Below, in pieces: positions 5,974-6,372 of a DNA stretch of 6,372 bases. A program made the position numbers and the translations under genes. Every line of letters starts with the position of its first letter. Within the stretch, counting starts at the first letter, position 1. Origin of the DNA: Candidatus Bathyarchaeota archaeon (lineage in GTDB: Archaea > Thermoproteota > Bathyarchaeia > Bathyarchaeales > UBA233); contig SMYP01000034.1 of the NCBI GenBank assembly GCA_007050895.1, positions 2,257 through 8,628 of the forward strand, read 5' to 3'. The notes beneath the pieces are model-generated. The model made no database searches. It was not told where the DNA came from and saw only the letters and a program-made list of their open reading frames with translations.

Positions 5974-6372
5974 TTGACAGAAAAACCGCAAAAACCACCA
6001 ATAAAAGTCAAGATGAAAATTGGCAACATAGAATTCGAAATCGAATCCCAAGAAGACCAACTGCAAATCGCTGTAGACCAAATACTCTCCACCGTAACCG
6101 AAAAACTGAGAGATACAAGCCTAAACACAGTTGCAGAAAGACAAGCATTACCGCCGAGAGCAGAAACATGCAAAGGCGTAATTCAAAAACTCTGGGAAGA
6201 AAGCTGGTTTACCAAGCCGCGAGGCCTAAGCGAAGTTCACAGTGAAATGGCAAGAAAGGGGTTCCACTATGACCGAACTGCTGTAGCCCACGCATTAATA
6301 GATCTCGTCAAAGACGGCATCCTAAACCGAGAAGGAAAACCACGCCGATATCAATATGCCCAAAAAAGACCG
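5974..6372 (+). CDS. Winged-helix-domain protein of unrecognised family (3' end beyond the window)
   Basis: 133 codons are present with no stop before the window ends, so the protein is longer than seen. I do not recognise a named family. Residues 10-25 (IKVKMKIGNIEFEIES) are alternating and strand-like, followed by an amphipathic helix (about 27-46, QEDQLQIAVDQILSTVTEKL), a small N-terminal module of a kind I have seen on archaeal proteins of unknown function. After a linker (47-63), residues about 66-130 look like a winged helix: a helix ending in LWEESWF, the PRGLSEVHSEMARKG helix, a recognition-like helix DRTAVAHALIDLVKDG, and a basic wing NREGKPRRYQYAQKR. DNA binding is therefore plausible but not proven. 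It is transcribed divergently from nurA-herA, with a palindrome in the shared promoter that it might bind. The gene is real by its ribosome site and codon pattern. Confidence 0.75.
   Translation, partial: MTEKPQKPPIKVKMKIGNIEFEIESQEDQLQIAVDQILSTVTEKLRDTSLNTVAERQALPPRAETCKGVIQKLWEESWFTKPRGLSEVHSEMARKGFHYDRTAVAHALIDLVKDGILNREGKPRRYQYAQKRP

Noticed and set aside
5874..6173. Minus-strand open frames opposite the winged-helix gene
   Set aside because: The plus-strand frame has a good ribosome site and a winged-helix-like pattern; the minus frames give Cys/Phe/Ser-rich low-plausibility proteins and overlap the divergent promoter.
1..6372. Mobile element, CRISPR array, tRNA or rRNA
   Set aside because: No transposase or integrase motifs, no regularly spaced repeats and no tRNA-like cloverleaf or rRNA sequence were seen on either strand by eye.

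Overview
The window looks like a piece of an archaeal chromosome. The evidence is an archaeal-type UMP kinase end, a NurA-HerA pair, TATA-like boxes at archaeal spacing upstream of transcription units, Shine-Dalgarno motifs of the GGTGA/GAGG type, and frequent TTG or GTG starts. Moderate GC and the general look of the proteins would fit an uncultured mesophilic or moderately thermophilic lineage such as the Bathyarchaeia, but that placement is a guess, since no rRNA or other marker gene is present.

Layout from left to right. (1) 1-234: the 3' end of a UMP kinase gene, followed by a T-rich tract. (2) 313-2766: a tightly overlapping three-gene plus-strand operon encoding a PadR-type winged-helix regulator, an ABC ATPase of the drug-export type and an ABC-2 membrane permease. 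This is a classic regulator-plus-exporter cassette. Its promoter region carries a 12-nt tandem direct repeat, and an inverted repeat covers the first codons; both are candidate operators. (3) 2912-3358: a separately promoted Nudix hydrolase on the plus strand, whose 3' end overlaps the 3' end of the next gene by 17 bp on the opposite strand. (4) 5881 down to 3342 on the minus strand: a nurA-herA operon (nuclease, then hexameric helicase/translocase) joined by a TAATG stop-start overlap. No mre11 or rad50 lies beside it in this window. (5) 5974-6372, plus strand: a divergently transcribed gene of unrecognised family with a C-terminal winged-helix-like region, cut by the window end.

How the parts work together. 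The PadR-ABC operon probably makes a self-regulated exporter of a small toxic compound. The NurA-HerA pair probably resects DNA ends for recombinational repair. The most notable unexplained signal is the roughly 90-bp divergent region between nurA and the winged-helix gene. It holds a near-symmetric A/T box that could serve as a TATA element both ways, next to a 9-of-10 inverted repeat with a palindromic core. This is a good candidate operator coupling a DNA-end-processing operon to a small DNA-binding protein. I found no mobile element, CRISPR array, tRNA or rRNA.
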